DNA of 64,000 nucleotides from Chrysoporthe austroafricana (Eukaryota; Ascomycota; Sordariomycetes; Diaporthales; Cryphonectriaceae), in assembly GCA_001051155.2 (NCBI GenBank), contig JYIP02000001.1:558001-622000 (forward strand), in the 5' to 3' direction. The position numbers were made by a program, and so were the translations under genes. The notes beneath the pieces are model-generated. The model did not search any database, was not told the origin of the DNA, and saw only the letters and a program-made list of their open reading frames with translations. This document shows positions 54,231-64,000 of this stretch, piece after piece. The stretch's first letter is position 1. Each line of letters opens with the position of its first letter.

Positions 54231-54671
54231 GGGGCTCCACCACGTTGCAGGATGTGAAATTTGCCATGTAACGCCGTTCCCTTTTGCAGCCAACCGGTCA
54301 AACCGCCCGACCGGTCTGCGAATGGCCTGCCGGATGCGTCTCGCCCTTCCTCTGGGCGCTCGACGCCTCGAAGAGGAGGGGGGAGGGGGGGTGTGTGGCC
54401 GCCTGGCCCGCCGGTGAGAGGGAATCCCCTCGAACCGGCCCATCCTCTTGCGTGCGTGCGCGCGCGCACACATAGCTCTCTCAGGGTCCTCGGGGGGGGG
54501 GCTGGGCGAGGCTGGGCGCAAAGTTGTGGGCTCGCTCGCATGACGTACGTCGGCTCGAGGTGAAGAGGCGCTGCGGGCATGCGCACGCACGCCCGCCGCA
54601 GCGCGTGGTTGAGGCTCTCCTCGAGGGGGGTGCGCCGCCGCCGCCGGAAGGATCATTGATTCCTTCGAAGG

Positions 54672-54718
<47 letters not shown>

Positions 54719-55879
54719 TTTCTGTTCCAGGGTTTGTCGTCGCATCCGTCCCCTCCGCATGCGACCCGTACGGGCCCCGTCTCCTGTGTGATCTTCTACT
54801 GGAATCATCTGATTTCTGCCCTCATGTGCCTTTCCCCCCCCCCCAAGGGCTTCACAATCTCGGTAGGAAGCCCTCTGCCCCCCCTGTCGACCACTACTCA
54901 ACGCAGTTTAAGGGGGCCCTTGCCGTTGCTTGCTAACCTCGCTTGACAACCTTCGCCCGCCCGTGTGCCGTTCTGTCGGGTCCAAGCCCGCTCCGGGTTC
55001 TTCCTGGAGCTTGGTTTGAGACCTTGGGGCCCTCGCCCTCCGTCCCGTCGTCGAGGGCTGGAATAGTCTAGAAGCACGGGCCGCCGGGCGAGGACGAGGG
55101 GGAGCTTAGAGAACGTTAGAGACGGCGTGCCGCGCCCCGCCTCCTCCTCCTCGTCCTGCCTCTAGCCTCGAGTCTTTTTCTTACCGTGTTAACCCCGTAC
55201 GGAGCTCGGTGAGGGCCGCGCGGGAGCGCTGGCGGCTGGGCGAGGGGCCCTCTGCCGTCTTTCCCGGTCAGCCTCAAGAGCTCCTGGACCCTTGGGGAGG
55301 AGGAGGGGTGGAGGATGACGTCGACGCCGTTGGCGCGCCGCAAAGCCACCCCAGGACACCGGACCTCCCCCTCCAGGCCGGGGCGGGTCTGATCGGTGCG
55401 GTCGAAGCAAGCACGGGGTCCTTGAGGAACGGGTTCCCAGGGCGGCTTGCTTCGTTCGGGCCGACGAGACCGCCATGTCTCATCCCGCCCACGTCACCTG
55501 CTTGCTTACTTTTCCGGGGGGAGAAGAAGAAGAAGAAGAAGAAGAAGAAGAAGCAGAAGAAGAAGTCGTCAGCCCCCCCAGGCCGCAGAGGGAATCAACG
55601 GTCCTCCCCTCAGAGCTCGAGGCCCGTTGGCGGGCTGGCCGGGCACGGGGCGATACATACGGACATTCCGTTCCGCGGTCGTCCTCGCGCGCAGGCTGCC
55701 TGCTCTCTCGCCCGACCCAGACACTCAACTCGCCTGGTCCGCTTGCTTGGCTGCCTGCCCATGTTGCGGTGAAGGCTGCTGCTGCTGCTGCTGCCGCCGC
55801 CGCCCAGGCTAGGCCGCGCCTTGCCTCTTGCTGTGCTCCTCCGCACGCCGCGCCGGCCGCGCCGGGTCTCACAAGCAGG

Positions 55880-55914
<35 letters not shown>

Positions 55915-55929
55915 AGCTCCCGCCTGTGT

Positions 55930-56063
55930 TTCTTTTTTTTTTTTTTTTTTTTTCCCCCCCCCCCCCTCCCCCCCCCCTTCCCCCTCCGGNCCCCCCCCCC
56001 CCCCCCCCCCCACCCCCACCCCCCCCCCCCCCCCCCCTTTTTTCTTTTTTTTTTTTTTTTTTT
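55930..56063. other. Assembly join: single N between T and C homopolymers
   Basis: A run of about 22 T, C-rich sequence, one N at 55990, more C homopolymer and then about 19 T. Same pattern as the other two joins; sequence here is unreliable. Confidence 0.85.
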
Positions 56064-56833
56064 CCTCCCAGCCTCTAGCCAGCGCCTGTCACCCTGCGGG
56101 AGCAGCAGGCCCCGTCCGGAGCTCTCTGCCCCAGCCCTCTTTGCCCTCTGCCCTCCTCTCCCCTTGATGTGACGTGACAGGCATTGTCTTTTTTGCCGCC
56201 CAGAACGCCACGGCCGCGTCCACCGCCCCCCTGGGCTGACCTGCTTTGCTGCCTGCCCGCCCGCCTGTCTGCTCGCGCCATCGCCGCTGCAACCGCAGAC
56301 GCAGTGCGGCGCCCAGGCCGGCTTTGCTTCTGCTTGCTCCGCCACCCGCCGCTGTCCACACCCTGCCGCACCCTGCGCCGGCGGACCTGGCTTTTCCCCA
56401 AACCCTGTGTGTGCCTCTCGTCGACCGTTGCGGCATGGGGGGTCCCCGCAGGGCGTATTTCTGCGGGCCGGGAACGCTCCCTCGAAGCCCCATCCCGCGC
56501 AGCCACGCACCCGGAAGAGCCCGAGGGCATAGGACGGTTCCTCCAAGGGGGGGGGGGTTGGGGATCTCTCACCCTGCAGGAGCTGCAGTGCATGAGCCCG
56601 GCGGAGAATTTTCCCCCGCCCCCCGTTCTCTTTTCCCACTGCCGATGCGGCCACCCGGGGCCAGGTCTCACATGTGAGAGCCGGGTGGTTTGTCGAGTGC
56701 CGAAGGGGGGTGTGTGAGAGGCACGGCGACTGCCGACTGCCCAGGCCCGTCGGGCAGGGTGGTGGTCTCTTGCCGCCGGAGACGACGCGAGAAGCTGTAA
56801 CCGGGTGCCCTCTGGAGGGAGAGAGGGGGGGGG

Positions 56834-57223
56834 GAAGGGAAGGGAAGGGAAGGGAAGGGAAGGGAGGGAGAGGCACAGGCTGCGGGCGAGCCTGGCGAGG
56901 GGAGGGGGGGGGCGGCAAGCTTGGCGATGGGCCCTGCTGTGCGACGACACGCATCGGACCAGACTTCCTGTGATACTCGTCAGACTGAGATGAGATCTGG
57001 ATCTGGGCGGAGATCATGGGCGCGCGGATCCGGGGTGGCTGGCACCAGAGGGAGAGAGCTGCCCTGTCTGGCAACGCAGACCGCGCAGGCATGCAGCAGC
57101 GAGCGAGCACATGAGGTCGTGGTATTACCGGATCGGTACGCTACCGTCTCGCGGGCAGGAGGAGGAGGAGGAGGTGCAGGAGGAGGAGGTGCAGGAGGAG
57201 GAGGTGCAGGAGGAGGAGGTGCG
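56834..57223. repeat. AAGGG pentanucleotide and 15-bp GAGGAGGAGGTGCAG repeats
   Basis: AAGGG repeats about six times at 56834-56865. At 57157-57223 the 15-bp unit gaggaggaggtgcag recurs about four times. Unique sequence separates the two arrays. Confidence 0.8.
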
Positions 57224-57958
57224 CAGGTCGGGGGATGGCATGACAACAGGGCAGGGTTCCTCCTCATGCTCTCCCTGGCCGGAGCGACCAGCGTGAACCA
57301 CTCTTCCGCGGACCTCACAAGTCAAGACAAACCTCGTGACGATGCGGGAATGCTGCTGTCGGGCTGGGAAGAAGGCCCGCATGAAGACTGCCGGATGAAA
57401 CACTATTCTAGCGGGTCCTATACACCACACCAGGGTAGCATACAGTAGCTGACTGAGACATGCCTTGAAACGTCCATGCAAGCCGTCGATCGAGTCTCTC
57501 TTTGCGAATTCCTGAATAGGACATGCAGCAGACGCACGCCCGCACGCACGCCCGCACGCACGCCCGTCCGCCCGGTGCCTTCAAGAAGGACCGAGGAGAA
57601 GGACCGAGCATCAGGCCGGCCGGGAGATCATCGACCACGTTCGGGGGCGCCCGGTTGGGGACAACCAGACGAGAAACCTCGAGGGCCTCGCTGGCCTGCC
57701 TGCCTGCCTGCCAATGAGCATCCGAAGAGCCTCCAACGCCGCCCGTCGCAGCTCCCCCCCCCCTGGCGCGCGCAACGCTGGCCAGGGCCGTCAGGGCGTG
57801 AAATGAAGCCGTATCGCGAGTCGTGATGCTCGTGCGCCCGCCGGCATGCCCAACTTCCTTTCCCCCGAGGGCGACAGGGCCAACACGACAGCGAAGGCAT
57901 GCGCAGGACACCAACGCAACGCACGCACTCAAGCACGCAACGCAACGCAACGCAGCCC

Positions 57959-57965
57959 TCAGGAG

Positions 57966-58000
<35 letters not shown>

Positions 58001-58816
58001 ACCGCCGAGCCTCCTCGCGACCTCGACGAACCCCCCCTCGTCCTCGCCCACCCAGAGGTCGACCCACCGCCGCGCACCGCGGAACCGCGCCTCGCCCCCG
58101 TCCCACGCCTCCTCGCCCGCCCGCCCGACGTAGATCGTCCTGAGGCCCTGCGCGCGCGCGGCGGCCAGGTCGCCCAGGTGCGCCGCGACCATGGCCACCT
58201 CGGCCGGCGCAGCCGCCGCGCCGGCCGCCGCCGCGGCGCCGCGGTACGTCCGCGGGTCCGGCTTGTAGGCGCCGAAGTCCTCGGCCGAGAGGAGCGGGGC
58301 GAGGCCGAGGCCGCCCGCGGCGTCGAGGTCCGCGAGCAGCGCGCGCGTGCCGTTCGACAGCGCCGCCGTCGCGAGGCCCCGCGCGCGCAGCATGCGCAGG
58401 CCCTCCGCGGCGTCGGGCCACGGCTGCAGCCGGTGCCAGACGAGGCTGAGCGCCTCCACCTCCGCCGCCGCGTACAGGCCCGCGAGCCCGCGCTGGTCAA
58501 GCAGCTCCGCGAGGCTGTCGCGGTGGTGCGCGTCGACGTCCTTCCAGGGCGTCTCGCCGGGGCGGAAGCCGCGCGTGAAGGCCCCGTACGCGTCGCGCCA
58601 GTCCTGTGCGAAGGCGGCCCAGTCCGCGGCCGTCTGCGCGCGCGCGCGCTCCTGGAGGCCGGCGGGGAGCGCGCGGAAGCCGGCCGAGGCCAGCTTGGCC
58701 CTGTGGGCGTCGCGCAGCCCTGCCTCCACCGAGGTCCGCCAGTCGACCACCGTTCCCAAGACGTCGAAGGTGAGGGCTCGCACGTTCCGGAGCGCTGCCA
58801 GGTCCGGCGAGGCCAT
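57959..58816 (-). CDS. Haloacid dehalogenase, type II (L-2-haloacid dehalogenase-like)
   Basis: HAD-superfamily hydrolase of the 2-haloacid dehalogenase group, with a possible role in detoxifying 2-halo acids or in phosphatase-like reactions; cytosolic. Single exon, 285 residues, start at MASPDL (58816), which places the nucleophile Asp18 in ALTFDVLGTVVDW at the usual distance. An upstream in-frame start at 58879 would add 21 atypical residues. Motif II is LSNGT (154-158), the motif III Lys is K185 in FGAYKPDPRTY, and motif IV is AAHLGDLAAARAQGLRTIYV (211-230), whose HLGDLAAA replaces the more common H-x-x-D-x-x-G-A. The length matches fungal members. The C-terminus ends in twelve alanines from a GCC/GCG repeat, probably a neutral expansion. 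Confidence 0.88.
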
Positions 58817-59685
58817 ATTGTGTAGTGTAGTGTGAGAGGAGGCTTTGCTTTCCTGTGCGGTACAGTACAGTATTTTCAAAAGCTATCGTGGCCGGCGTCG
58901 CTCTTCCGGCCGCAACGTGTCATATGTCATGAGCTATGTCATGAGCTATGTCACGGGCTATGTCATCTCAAGACTTACACGCCCACACCAGGAAGAAGGC
59001 CGTAGGCCCTCCCCCCTTACCCGGGGCCGGGGCCGGGGAACCATTGGCTCATGCACGCCTCTGCATTGGCGCCGGCAATACGGCAGCACGGCACCACAAG
59101 CTTGGAATAGAGCCTGTCCAGGTAAGATTTGACGTCAGGTTCCCCGAGAGGTGGGAAGGGATCCTGGAGCCAGCCATCCGAGCCCCTGAATTTTGCAAGT
59201 TCTGGCCAATAGGCCAAAAATACCTGCGGCTGAGAGCGAGGGAGGAGGCGCGTCACGCAGACTAAAACACGGTGTTCGCTTGGGGGCGATGCCGTCGCCT
59301 TCGACGTCGTCGTCGTCGTCGTCGTCGTCGCTGCTGCTGCTGCTCTCCAGCTCCCAGTCCTGACCTCCTCCTCCTCGTTCTTTACGCAGGGCTTCAGCCT
59401 TCTTCATTGTGTATATACAATTGGTTCGACCTTGTTGTTTTCTTTTGCTGCACAGCGCTAACCCCATCCCAACCAACCGCTTTCCCGTACCCTCACTACA
59501 ACGCCTCCCGGGCTCTCATCCGGCGCACCCGCCGTCTCGTGTTTCACCCCGCCGCGCCGTGCTATAGTCCTCCGAGTGCTTACTTAAACTCGGGGGGCCC
59601 CGACAACGCCAAGACCCAGCCCGCCGACCCGTGCCGGTCCACCTCTCGCCCCGGGGGGGTTCCACAGGCCCGCCCGCTCCCCGCC
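58817..59685. other. Divergent promoter region
   Basis: Shared upstream region of the minus-strand dehalogenase and the plus-strand membrane protein. It includes imperfect repeats of gtcatgagctat at 58925-58960 and a GTC run at 59307-59330. Frames extending into the membrane protein from the left lack a convincing start codon. Confidence 0.5.
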
Positions 59686-61634
59686 ATGACCGACCGCAGC
59701 ACCGACCACTGGGCCGGGCGCCACTACGACGCGGACCACGTCGCGGGCCCGCTCTCGTTCCTGAACCCGACGACCCGCCTCCTCCAGGTCGAGAGGCCGC
59801 CGTCGCCGCCCGCGGAAGCTAGCGGCGGCGACGGCGGCGGCGGCGACGGCGGCGCGAGGGCGGCGGCGGACCAGAAGGCCCCGCCGGCCTCGCCCGAGCT
59901 GGGCGTCAAGCGGTCGCACACCGGCGTCTACAACGTCTGGCGCAGCCGCGACAACCGCAAGGGCCGCCACGCCCTCGCCCTGACGCCGTCGGCCGCCGGG
60001 GCGCAGACGGGCGTCGCGGCCCCCGCCCGCTTCACCAACACGTGGGCCGCGACGCTGGCGGGCGTCGGCCGGATGGCCCTGCGGTACCCGGTGTGGGACG
60101 TCTCGTATGATGTCGCCGTCATCTTCACGCTGGGATCGGTAAGTCGCGCTCTAGGGTTCTGTATACGTACATACATACATATATATATATATATATCTCC
60201 TAAGCCCACTCCGCGAGGACTCGATGGGATCGAGGACTCTCAACACGATCTTGTTCTTCTCAGGCGGGGGCGGACGGCGAGGGAGGAGAGAGACGGGGGC
60301 CTAAACAGAGAGGACAACGGAATTGCTGTAGGCTGACCCCTCCCGCAGGTCGTCTGGGTCATCAACGGCTTCTTCGAGCTCCTCCCCGTCACCAACCCGG
60401 CGGACACCTTCGCAGGCGAGTCCGCCTGGGGCGGCGGCGTGTCCGCCGTCGTGGGCGCCACCATCTTCGAGGTCGGCAGCGTGCTCCTCATGGTCGAGGC
60501 CGTCAACGAGAACCGCTCCGAGTGCTTCGGCTGGGCCCTCGAGCGCGGCGCCGAGGACCTGCTGACGCTGCGCCGCGACCGCAGCAACTGCCGCCACCAC
60601 CACGTCCAGAAGAGCCGGTGGCTGCGCCGGGAGGGCGTCCGGTACGACGGCACGGTGGAGGGTGGGAGTAGCGATGGGAGCGATGGCAGCGGCGACGACA
60701 GCGACGGAGGGGCGGCGGAGGAGGATCGGGGGAGGAGGATGTGGACGTGGTGGCCGTCGTGGTACGAGCTGCGCACGCACTACCTCCGCGACATCGGCTT
60801 CCTCGCCTGCCTCTCGCAGATGATCGGCGCCACCGTCTTCTGGATCTCGGGCTTCACGGGGCTCCCGCAGATCCTGAACGTTCTCTCGTTGCCGGCGACG
60901 AACGGTATCTACTGGCTACCTCAGGTGAGTCCCCCTTGGGGTCACGTCCGGCGGGTGGTGTCTTGTGTCCAGAGCTGCTCCGGTAGGAGCCGTACGGAGT
61001 GACTCACCTGGGCGAACCTGCTGACATCCTGACCCCCTATAGGTCATCGGCGGCACGGGCTTCATCGTCTCGAGCTGGCTGTTCATGCTCGAGACGCAGA
61101 AGAAGTGGTACATCCCCGCGCCGGCGGTCCTGGGCTGGCACATGGGCTTCTGGAACCTCGTCGGCGCCATCGGCTTCACCCTCTGCGGCGCCTTCGGCTT
61201 CGCCTCGGACAGCGAGGCCTGCGCGCTGGCCGGGATCTGGTCTACCTTCATCGGCTCGTGGGCCTTCCTGGTACGTCATCATCCATCTATCTCAGTTTCA
61301 TTTTCCCTTGCGCGCGCGATTTACAATCTCTCCCGAGTCTGCTCGGCCGCGAGCGCCCGCCGAGATGAAAGACGTGCCTCGTTCAAGGAGGCGAGATGGC
61401 TTGGCCCTCTATGTGTCCTTGGGGAGAGGACAGACGGCCGACACGAGGCGTTTTTCTATCCGCGGAGAAACGAAATGAGACGAATGTCAAACTGATGATT
61501 CATGATTTGGACAGATTGGTTCTGTTTTCCAGTGGTACGAGTCCCTGGACAAGTACCCCGTTATCATCGACAAGAACATACCAGCCGCCGCAGAGCACGT
61601 CGCAGAGAAAGCGGATGCCCACGTGGGATGCTGA
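59686..61634 (+). CDS. Fungal polytopic membrane protein of unknown function
   Basis: Exons are 59686-60138, 60349-60924, 61043-61270 and 61515-61634, all phase 0, giving 458 residues. The ATG context is cgccATGA. The N-terminus (about 130 residues) is hydrophilic with a Gly/Asp-rich stretch and carries HTGVYNVWRSRDNRKGRHAL. It is followed by about six predicted transmembrane helices, including VAVIFTLGSVVWVINGFFEL (spanning the first splice), GATIFEVGSVLLMVEAV, MIGATVFWISGFTG, TGFIVSSWLFMLE, MGFWNLVGAIGFTLCGAFG and WSTFIGSWAFLIGSVFQWYE. A loop with Asp/Ser/Gly repeats (SDGSDGSGDDSDGG) separates helices 2 and 3. The family is recognisably conserved in filamentous fungi by its Trp/Gly-rich helices, but I cannot name a function; a YrhK-like or stress-membrane role would be a guess. 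Confidence 0.8.
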
Positions 61635-64000
61635 AACTCATCTCGCGAACCTCTTCCGCCGTGGCATTCGGTCATCTGCGCAAGGGGAGGGGGGCGAGGA
61701 GGGTACCTAGTGAAAGTATCCCGAGTCAAGAGGCCCGCTTGGGGACCAGCGCGAAGGAAAGAGCCAAAAATGTAGAAATATTCGCGTATATTTCTTTTTC
61801 TATTTTTTCCGGGGCTAGGAAAATCAATAGACAGCCGAAAGCCTAATGGGCGGAGGTGGATCCCCGTCACGAGGAAGCATGTGCTCGGTACGAAACATCT
61901 GTGCAGGGCGCGTCTGACCCGATTTCCCGGGGCCCTTGACAGCTCCTGAAAGCGAGCGCCCACCGAGATAACGTGATTTCCGGCGCATGTGGGAGCGGAG
62001 CCAGAGGCATAATCACCTGAGAACAGGAGGGCTTGCGAGGAATCCTACCCAGTAGGGGGTTGTCTTCGAGGGCCCGTTCTAATAGCCTGTGAGGTGTCTC
62101 TCGTCACATCACAGCGGAGTACGAGTCTTTTCGTAAGAGGCCCTGGCTCCCGCTGTTGCATTGTATCTTGTACACTTGCATCGTCTAGATGATCTCCGGC
62201 GCACTCGACCTTGATGAGATCTGAATATTGATAATGTGACGAGCAGCAAGCTGGTATGGGTCGGCAGAACAGAGCGGACGAGGCGCGCTGGAGGTGGATG
62301 TGCGGATCTACTCATCCCGAAGCTGAGCACCGGACTGGAGCGCTTGCAAAGCCGTAACACTGCTATCATCTTTGCGCGAACCAAAGACGATCGAGATATA
62401 CATTGGTATCAGACGAACCCTGACGGATCCTGCCTTAATGATCACATCATTGATGTTGCTGTGCTGCCACGCGGTCAGTCGAGATACGGCTGGGGCCACC
62501 CGCACAGCTGTCCCGGGTATAGCAATTCTCTGGCGCGGTGCTCAGATACGAACGGCCGTATAACGAACCATTGAAAGTCCCGTGCGTGATGTTCGACATG
62601 GTCAGAGGCCTTGCCAAAGTAGCATCGCCCGCTGCCGCATCGGCGCCAAAATCTAGATGGAGATACGGGTGCCGGCGCACAGCTACCGATTTTGAAACAA
62701 AGTTAATCTGTGGCCGCACAGCTGCGTGCCAAGCCAGAGCGTACCCGGCCTGACGAACCTCTATATGCTCTGGCATGGCGTGGACACTGCAGCTTATATT
62801 TGCGTCCAGACGCGTAAAGGGCGCTGGAAGCCAGTCTGGACGAGGATTACTCCGAAAGTTGCCGCGGTAGATTTACAGTTTGGTCGCGATTAGCATCGAG
62901 CCTGTTCAGATGAGCGCGCTCACGGATGTCGTCCAGCTCATCTGACCATCGCCCGCTGGATCTCTGCAAGGAGGCCGTCATGCTTCCGGCGGAGTGGTAA
63001 CATGGGGGGCTAGTAAATCCTTCACCGTCGCTCGTATCTCTCGTCTTTGATCCTCCGTATTAGAAACCTCGACGTCTGACCCTGGCCGTACATGGAGTTC
63101 CGAGGGCAAAACTAACTACGCCGCCATCGTCGGCCAGGTCGATAGTAATAAACCTTAAGCAGCGTGCCAGGCGCCGGTGAGCATGCGAGCTGATATTAGC
63201 CATGGTTCGTCCAGAGAAGGATGCGCGGAGACCGGGCCGGTGGTGGCTAAGTAGGCTGGCCGGCCGTGCATGCCCCAGCCAGAGGCAGTGGGGCCCGCCA
63301 CGGTACCGTGAGGCTCGAGAGCAGGTCTGACCAGGCGCGAGTGCTTATTAGCACGCAGAACGAGGGGGAGCTTTGACCCGACAGGCACCCGCCGCCTAGC
63401 TCCACAACAGGGCCAGCACGATGTCGGGTTGCATCCAGATGAAAGCGAAGGGCCGCCTCGGAGGACCGACGCCACGAATATACTCCACGGATCCTTCGTC
63501 TCGATCGTACATGCGGCAGCGACCCGGTGGTTCGGGTGGGCGACCCTCTCTCGAAGGAAGAGCCCCATGTGACCGATCCACTGGCGAAAATGCCGGAACT
63601 ATGCACATGGTTAGTAGGGACAAGAAAACGGCTAATGCTGATGCGCACGATCCCAACCGGCGGGGAAGAAGCCCTCGGCCACCTGAAATAAGATTGCGAG
63701 GGTCTCTGTGGCTTGCGCTCCTGCATAGCTCAGTATCAGCGCAGGAAAAAAAAAAACCAAAAAAAAATCGTACAACGCTTCCGGGAATGGTGGAGAAGAC
63801 TGCGGTGGGACGTCCATGGCTTGCGAGGCGTTGAAACGTAGCCAATATCTCTCTGTAGGTGGTTAGAGAGCTGGTTGAGTCAGCGCGCGAGCACGTGCAC
63901 GCGAGGCCTCGGGACGCCCACTGGCACAGCAGGTCTCACCTCGCGGCGTCTCACCTGCAAGAGCAGGCCTCCTGCCCGTCGGCGTGCAAACACGGTACCG
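61635..64000. other. Right-end region without supported genes
   Basis: No gene could be confirmed. A frame ending at 62574 (about 80-110 residues, AIIFARTKDDRDIHWYQTNP) has protein-like composition and faintly recalls sugar-binding beta-propeller lectins, and a later frame shows GRWKPVWTRITPK; both could be pieces of a decayed gene. Elsewhere only short frames occur. Runs of A near 63747-63768 are the only simple repeats. Confidence 0.4.

Larger units (their letters stand above)
49089..57958. other. GC-rich intergenic region with minisatellites; no gene supported in 8.9 kb
   Basis: The left end is the Ras promoter. Beyond it every long frame is low-complexity or a shadow of repeats, and no domain was recognised. 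Contents include hexanucleotide and 12-bp minisatellites (49.5 and 50.1 kb), CA and CT runs at 51643-51752 and 52141-52184, a CCAG run near 53505-53520, GA runs at 54196-54227 and 54671-54711, AGA repeats at 55526-55550, a CA run at 55882-55911, an assembly join near 55.93-56.06 kb, AAGGG repeats at 56834-56865 and a 15-bp repeat at 57.16 kb. A gene of several tiny exons could still be hidden here. Confidence 0.45.

Noticed and set aside
57111..57296. Glu-rich frame at 57.1 kb
   Set aside because: It translates the 15-bp gaggaggaggtgcag repeat and nothing else.
1..64000. CRISPR arrays, bacterial operons with ribosome-binding sites, rRNA genes
   Set aside because: None is present; spliceosomal introns and fungal families show this is eukaryotic nuclear DNA, and no rRNA-like sequence was noticed.

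Overview
The window is nuclear DNA from a filamentous ascomycete, most likely a GC-rich Pezizomycotina such as a Sordariomycete. The evidence is the intron style (short introns with GTRNGT donors and a CTGAC-like branch site), fungal-only families (Ies4, Tom37/metaxin-type SAM subunit, RanBPM-type Gid1, RasB-type GTPase, LYS9 of the alpha-aminoadipate lysine pathway, a Kex2-processed secreted polyprotein) and long intergenic regions full of microsatellites. All coordinates come from reading frames and splice signals by eye; no database search was possible.

Layout. 1-0.85 kb: 3' end of an indoleamine 2,3-dioxygenase gene (+). 5.1-6.0 kb: Ies4 subunit of INO80 (+). 8.3-11.4 kb: SPRY-LisH-CTLH/CRA protein of the GID ubiquitin ligase (+), with an unexplained Trp-rich ORF inside one intron. 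13.4-14.7 kb: mitochondrial SAM/metaxin-like protein (-) carrying a poly-Thr microsatellite. 18.5 kb: a 79-residue protein (+). 20.2-21.8 kb: short-chain dehydrogenase (-). 24.6-26.4 kb: a 607-residue, cysteine-free secreted polyprotein cut by eleven Lys-Arg sites (+). 26.4-38.1 kb: a less GC-rich accessory-looking stretch with a miniature HCCA-isomerase remnant, a SAM methyltransferase, a bacterial-type sugar-nucleotide reading frame (Gfo/Idh/MocA, truncated hexapeptide acyltransferase and DegT aminotransferase in one frame, broken by a UAG) and a decayed alpha/beta-hydrolase plus pseudokinase gene. 38.1-40.5 kb: 13-exon saccharopine reductase LYS9 (-) with a Gcn4/CPC1 site upstream. 42.6 kb: intron-containing tRNA-Gln(UUG). 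48.1-49.1 kb: RasB-type GTPase (-). 58.0-58.8 kb: type II haloacid dehalogenase (-). 59.7-61.6 kb: polytopic membrane protein (+). The rest is GC-rich, repeat-rich intergenic DNA, with three single-N assembly joins inside homopolymers.

The housekeeping genes are not functionally clustered. The two most interesting objects are the Kex2 polyprotein, which looks like a precursor of several families of amphipathic secreted peptides, and the bacterial-type fused sugar gene, which looks like a horizontally acquired pathway now decaying. The disabling changes in the accessory stretch include TAG codons of the type made by C-to-T changes at CpA, as in repeat-induced point mutation (RIP), and length changes in homopolymers. 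The latter could be sequencing errors.
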